A stretch of DNA of 64,000 nucleotides from Helianthus annuus. Its lineage: Eukaryota; Streptophyta; Magnoliopsida; Asterales; Asteraceae. A program made the position numbers and the translations under genes. The notes under the pieces were generated by a model. That model had not been told where the DNA came from. It ran no database searches and worked only from the letters and a program-made list of their open reading frames with translations. The stretch's first letter is position 1. The number at the start of each line of letters is the position of its first letter. This document shows positions 60,567 through 64,000 of the stretch, in pieces. Location: the NCBI RefSeq assembly GCF_002127325.2, contig NC_035448.2, forward strand, positions 126,206,561 to 126,270,560, written 5' to 3'.

Positions 60567-60667
60567 TTTTCTTTCTTTCAGGGCTTTTTTTTAAATTTAC
60601 CGTTTTGTTTAAAGATAGCGTTTTTAGTATGATCAACAGGAGTGATGATGGAAGCGATGGTAACGTC

Positions 60668-60693
60668 GTTTATATAATGATGTTTTTGGCGCG
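60668..60693 (-). promoter_or_regulatory. Promoter of TGE gene B (copy C)
   Basis: CATTATATAAAC on minus with CGCGCCAAAAA (60683-60693) upstream. This module is almost identical to that before gene B in copy B, including following ACGACGTTA. Confidence 0.6.
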
Positions 60694-61035
60694 TAGTTTA
60701 GGAGGGAATTTTTTTTAATAAATGTTAATAATTAACTTTCAGTTATTGTTTGTTCCATCTATCTGTTAAATCTCCAACGCGTTTTATCATTAAGGTTTGG
60801 CGTTTTGTATTAATGGCATTTTAGTCGTTTTGAATGGCGCTGGCTCATTAGTTTGGCGTTTTGAATTAGAGTAGTAAAAAGACACTTTTACCCTTAATGA
60901 AGTACGTTCCAAGTAATAAAGTTGATTTTATTTACGAAAACGTCAACTCGCCAATCTAGTCCATAGATTGTTTTGATCCAACGGATGAGGGGCGTTCTCA
61001 CCCTTTTCACACTTTTAGGCGTTTTCCCTAAATCC

Positions 61036-61200
61036 TACCATTGATTTACATCATCAAATCGTAAAATATATTAGTGTATTTTCATCATTAAATCCTGGCA
61101 ATTGATTTACACTTATGTATACACTTGTGTATTGATACTCAAGGGCTAAGTTTAGTTCACTAGTGTTCACTATCAAGGGGTTATTCACTAATGAACCTAA

Positions 61201-61202
<2 letters not shown>
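61036..61202. other. Short unassigned stretch, possible MITE end
   Basis: AT-rich, with TTCACTAGTGTTCACTATC and TTCACTAATGAACCTAACC before the (AT)n; it may be the end of a further MITE. No partner end found. Confidence 0.3.

Positions 61203-61238
<36 letters not shown>
61203..61238. repeat. (AT)n microsatellite
   Basis: Eighteen AT units, ending at the TIR element 61239-62314. A further (TA)n (about 62314-62328) follows that element. Confidence 0.95.
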
Positions 61239-61242
<4 letters not shown>

Positions 61243-61663
61243 GGAGTTGGGTAGAAAGCCTTATTTTCCTAGAAAGTCTTGGAAGCAATCAGAACGTGAC
61301 ATGTGGGATTGAAGGATTTTAACTAAAAGAGCAATTGTGTAATTTGACATTTTATTTTAATTTTGGAATTTATATCTCATTAACTAACTATGCACGATTT
61401 TATGGTAACTGATTCTCCATGATTTCCGAATTCCTACCAGACGTAAATATCAATCAAATTCTCATTCGTTCCTTTCACAATCTTGATCAACTTTATTCAT
61501 AAATCATTTTTTACGTGAGAGATAATTTTGGCTTCAAACACAATTCTTGACTGCGGATATGGCAAATACACTTCTTTTTCTGTTTACTATTATCTGGTCT
61601 GTATCGATTTTTAATTATGTCTAGAAACCACCAAAATGTTCTTTACGTTGTGTTTTAATAACA

Positions 61664-62010
61664 AGCAGATTCATACAGTTGTGTTTTAGCATTCAGATTC
61701 ATACAGTTGTGTTCTAGCAGTTGTGTTTTAGCATTCTGATTCATACAGTTGTGTTTTAACAGCAAGCATATTCATACAGTTGTGTTTTAACAGCAAGCAG
61801 ATTCATACAGTTGTGTTTTAGCATTCAGATTCATACAACTGTGTTTTAACAACAAGCAGATTCATACAGTTGTGTTTTAGCATTCAGATTCATACAGTTG
61901 TGTTTTAACAACAAGCAGATTCATACGCTGTGTTTTACCATCCATGCTGGTAATGCTGTAGAATTTCTTGACACTGTGTTTTAACAGCAAGCAGATTAAT
62001 ACGATGTGTT
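61664..62010. repeat. Minisatellite, 28-31 bp units
   Basis: Units of ATTCATACAGTTGTGTTTTA followed by GCATTCAG or ACAGCAAGCAG alternate about eleven times. Confidence 0.88.
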
Positions 62011-62039
62011 TTCTTGATGTGTTTCTTCATGAAGGATAG

Positions 62040-62092
62040 AAGGAAGAGAGAGAGAGAGAGGGGGGGGGGGAGGGAGAGAGAGAAACAAAATC
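62040..62092. repeat. GA/G-rich low-complexity tract
   Basis: (GA)n with a run of ten G in the middle. Confidence 0.85.
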
Positions 62093-62328
62093 GCATGAAA
62101 TGTGAGGTGGTTATGGAAAGACAATTATTTCCATATTTAAAACAAGCTAACTGACATATCTACCCCTGATTAATTAAATAATTCTATTTTTAATAAACAC
62201 ATATTACCAAAATGCTATCAAGATGATCTCAACCATTAAACACACCCATTGGATGACCCAGATTGCTTCCTAGACTTTCTAGGAAAAACACACTTTCCGT
62301 AGGATCCCCACTTTATATATATATATAT

Positions 62329-62802
62329 AGGAGAAGGATCCGTTAGGAACCACCTTTTATTGCAAGAACCGTGAGAGCCAATATGAACACAACCAAAAAT
62401 ACCTAAAAAAAATCTAAAAAAACGCACAATTTTTTCTAAAAAAAATCCCTACTTTTCGTCAATATTTTTTTTAAAAAGTAAAATATTTTTTGAAGACTAA
62501 AACTAGCAATTTTTGTTAAAAAAAAAATTTTTTGTGTGCTTTTTAGATTTTTTTTGGGGGTTTAACTTTATGGTTTAGTTTCTAGGATTTAGCTTGGGTG
62601 GGTGGGTGGGGGGTGAGGGTTTAGGTTTTTTTTTTTTAGGTTTTTGGGGGGGTTTAACTTTCTGGTTTAGTTTAGTATTTAGCTTTGTGGGGGGGGGGGT
62701 TAGGTTTTTTGTGGGTGGGGTTAGGTTTTTTTAGGTTTTGTAGTGGGTTTATTTTGTTGTGTTCACATTGGTTCTCGCAATAAAGGTGGTTCTTCCATGG
62801 AC

Positions 62803-62810
<8 letters not shown>
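62329..62810. mobile_element. MITE with about 70 bp TIRs and G-rich core
   Basis: Left end AGGAGAAGGATCCGTTAGGA...AACCACC; the complement of the right end is AGGGTAGGGTCCATGGAAGA...AACCACC. Both continue with TTTATTGC(A/G)AGAACC. Flanked by (TA)n. The core has G-quadruplex-type runs (62595-62618 and 62689-62720). Confidence 0.82.

Positions 62811-62849
<39 letters not shown>
62811..62849. repeat. (AT)n between two MITE ends
   Basis: About 19 AT units with one C interruption. Confidence 0.93.
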
Positions 62850-62891
62850 GGGTAGGGTCCATGCGAGAACCACCTTTATTGCGAGAACCAA
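62850..62891. mobile_element. Second copy of the same MITE, one end only
   Basis: GGGTAGGGTCCATGCGAGAA and the following bases match the TIR of 62329-62810; cut after about 42 bp by the LTR of (f). Confidence 0.75.
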
Positions 62892-63069
62892 TGTGACCTT
62901 GTGAAGGGGTATGGTCTCAGATCTCGTGTCAAGCACGACCGCGAGTGACCATTACCCTTATAAAAAAACCCCCACCAGCAAGAACTTATCTGTGTCCGTG
63001 CGGGCACGCGCGAACACAGCTGTCGAATCAAATCTGTCAAGTGATGGGAAAATAAAGATAGGCATAAGC

Positions 63070-63271
63070 GATGCGGCCTGGCACCGCATCCTATGAATAT
63101 CTCCTTACCGCATCCTGTGAACGTTTTCATCAATACAAGGGATCTGGACAACAACAACAGTCACCACAAGTGGCGATGCGGCCTGGCACCGCATCCCGCA
63201 ATCTTAGCCAGAGTGAGAACGCGGAAACAACTGCAGTTACCGCAGGCAGCGATGCGGCACGGCACCGCATC
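63070..63271 (+). repeat. Repeated hairpin GATGCGG-N7-CCGCATC
   Basis: 21 bp inverted repeats at 63070-63090, 63175-63195 and 63251-63271, plus a half site near 63107. Spacers are CCTGGCA twice and CACGGCA once. Confidence 0.92.
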
Positions 63272-63435
63272 CTGCCCACGAGGCAAGTGGGACTGACATC
63301 ACAGTGCAAGTGCCACCAATGACAATCGCCTGTCAGCCCATACGTAAGCAACAGACTGCCGACAAGCCTGGCACACCTTCATAAGGGCGGCGCGTCGTCA
63401 GTCTGTCCACTCAACCACCCTCCTTCACTCCTCGG

Positions 63436-63444
63436 CTATAAATA
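63436..63444 (+). promoter_or_regulatory. TATA box, LTR of (f)
   Basis: CTATAAATA, about 165 bp after the last hairpin. Confidence 0.6.
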
Positions 63445-63720
63445 CCCATCCTAAACCAGGTTCGAGGTATCTCTTCACGACTCTCTCACTACTACTACTA
63501 TCACACTTTGCTTCCCAAGCAAATTACTGATTCTCACGCCGGAGAGTGGTAACAAGGAGCACCCCCACCCCTTCCTTCTTGTTACGAGTCACAGTGTGTT
63601 TTCCTTGTGCAGGAGACAGCCCAGCTGACGGTCAAGCCACCGACCCTCGGAAAGAAGGGATTAACCCTACTTGACGAGACCAGTGAATTAACCTCTCTTG
63701 GTTAACCACTGTTTCATCAT

Positions 63721-63732
63721 TGGCGCCCACCG
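63721..63732 (+). other. Primer binding site of (f)
   Basis: TGGCGCCCACCG, typical of Tat-lineage Gypsy elements. Confidence 0.75.
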
Positions 63733-63775
63733 CTACTCTTAGCACTTTTTTCGCATCTCTTTCTTTCTTGAGATC

Positions 63776-64000
63776 ATGTCTGATCGTCTAAACAATGCAA
63801 CCGGGGAAAACCTAAACCCCGCAAACCCAGGGCCTACGGGGACTGCCCCCCCCCCCCCCCCCCAGCCCAAAATATTGGCCACGTAGGCATATCTGCAACA
63901 GGGGGCACTCCCCCCGCATTCACACCAGATCTTTCACAATATGCTTCTATGATACCCCCAAGCATGGACCTTCATGCCTGGTATTTACAACAACAAACTA
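63776..64000 (+). pseudogene. gag: Start of gag of (f), frame broken at poly-C, partial
   Basis: ATG 63776 begins MSDRLNNATGENLNPANPGP and runs into 18 C (63846-63863). In this frame a stop follows nine codons later; the coding-like sequence resumes in another frame (QNIGHVGISATGG, DLSQYASMIPPSMDLHAWYL) to the window end. One C more or two fewer would keep it open, so a sequencing or assembly length error is as likely as a real lesion. Gag assignment rests on position after LTR and PBS. Confidence 0.6.

Larger units (their letters stand above)
46846..61035 (-). mobile_element. TGE copy C, all three genes present
   Basis: Starts GGATCAGGAGAAAACGCC and ends, on the other strand, GGATTTAGGGAAAACGCC, TIRs alike over about 45 bp. 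It is the fullest copy: gene A, gene C and gene B, all on minus and all broken. Retrotransposon (e) splits gene A. GGCGTTTT recurs on plus (47040, 58725, 59165, 59900, 60795, 60855). Gene-free stretches 58460-58990, 59700-59990 and 60700-60880 hold only these motifs and AT-rich DNA. No transposase is present. Confidence 0.72.
61239..62314. mobile_element. TIR element in (AT)n, non-coding
   Basis: 1.08 kb. The left end contains TTTTCCTAGAAAGTCTTGGA and AGCAATC; the complement of the right end contains TTTTCCTAGAAAGTCTAGGA and AGCAATC, TIRs of about 50 bp. No gene. Holds a minisatellite and a GA-rich tract. Confidence 0.78.
62892..63719 (+). repeat. 5' LTR of element (f)
   Basis: About 828 bp, from TGTGACC to CATCA. 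Three hairpins GATGCGG-N7-CCGCATC precede the TATA box. Confidence 0.68.
62892..64000 (+). mobile_element. LTR retrotransposon (f): Gypsy Tat-like, truncated by window
   Basis: 5' LTR, PBS and the start of gag. LTR start TGTGACC is inferred from where MITE homology stops; its 3' LTR and duplication are outside the window. Confidence 0.72.

Noticed and set aside
62560..62760. Telomere-like GGTTTAGG words
   Set aside because: Only isolated imperfect words in a G-rich MITE core, no run of TTTAGGG.
1..64000. Ordinary host protein genes or tRNA/rRNA genes
   Set aside because: Every sizeable frame is explained by a transposable element or the TGE family; the tRNA-like matches are primer binding sites.

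Overview
This is plant nuclear DNA made almost entirely of transposable elements. I find no ordinary host gene, rRNA, tRNA or CRISPR array. The element types (Tekay-like and Athila-like Ty3/Gypsy, SIRE-like Ty1/Copia, MULE, MITEs) and plant-type splice and TATA signals indicate a eudicot. The extra ORF of the Copia-like element resembles, from memory, proteins common in Asteraceae, so a daisy-family genome is my best guess, not a proof.

The oldest layer is three copies of one TIR-bounded family, here called the tri-gene element (TGE, working name). Copy A occupies 1-36203 (genes on minus, left end outside the window), copy B 36216-46384 (plus) and copy C 46846-61035 (minus). Adjacent copies alternate in orientation and are separated by short AT tracts. 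The family carries three small related genes of unknown function (order B-C-A on the coding strand), each preceded by a TATA box and an E2F-like site, in DNA rich in AAAACGCC. Only gene A of copy A (32-613) is open; the others are broken.

LTR retrotransposons have split all three copies. Copy A holds (a) 1369-11445, a young gag-only chromovirus derivative with 3.2 kb LTRs and TSD GGCTG, and 29 bp further (b) 11475-35507, a Tekay-like chromovirus with TSD ATAGG and an inverted gag segment. The 5' LTR of (b) was entered by (c) 12603-26660, a nearly pristine Athila-type element with an intact gag-pol and an env-position ORF that appears to have its own promoter and intron. Copy B holds (d) 38679-46254, a SIRE-like element without gag-pol but with a decayed extra ORF, TSD TGGCA. 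Copy C holds (e) 47615-58165, an Athila-type gag-protease derivative inserted in gene A; its 5' LTR holds a 1.9 kb MULE deletion derivative with a perfect 9 bp TSD, and its 3' LTR holds a 355 bp foreign piece and a filler-DNA scar.

Between copies B and C lies a MITE (46399-46831). To the right of copy C are two more TIR elements (61239-62314 and 62329-62810) and one MITE end, all set in (TA)n tracts, then the 5' LTR and start of gag of a Tat-like Gypsy element (f), cut by the window end.

The two signals I consider most worth following are the TGE family with its E2F-like promoters, and arrays of short palindromes at a fixed, lineage-specific pitch (17, 20 or 21 bp) upstream of promoters in several unrelated retrotransposons.
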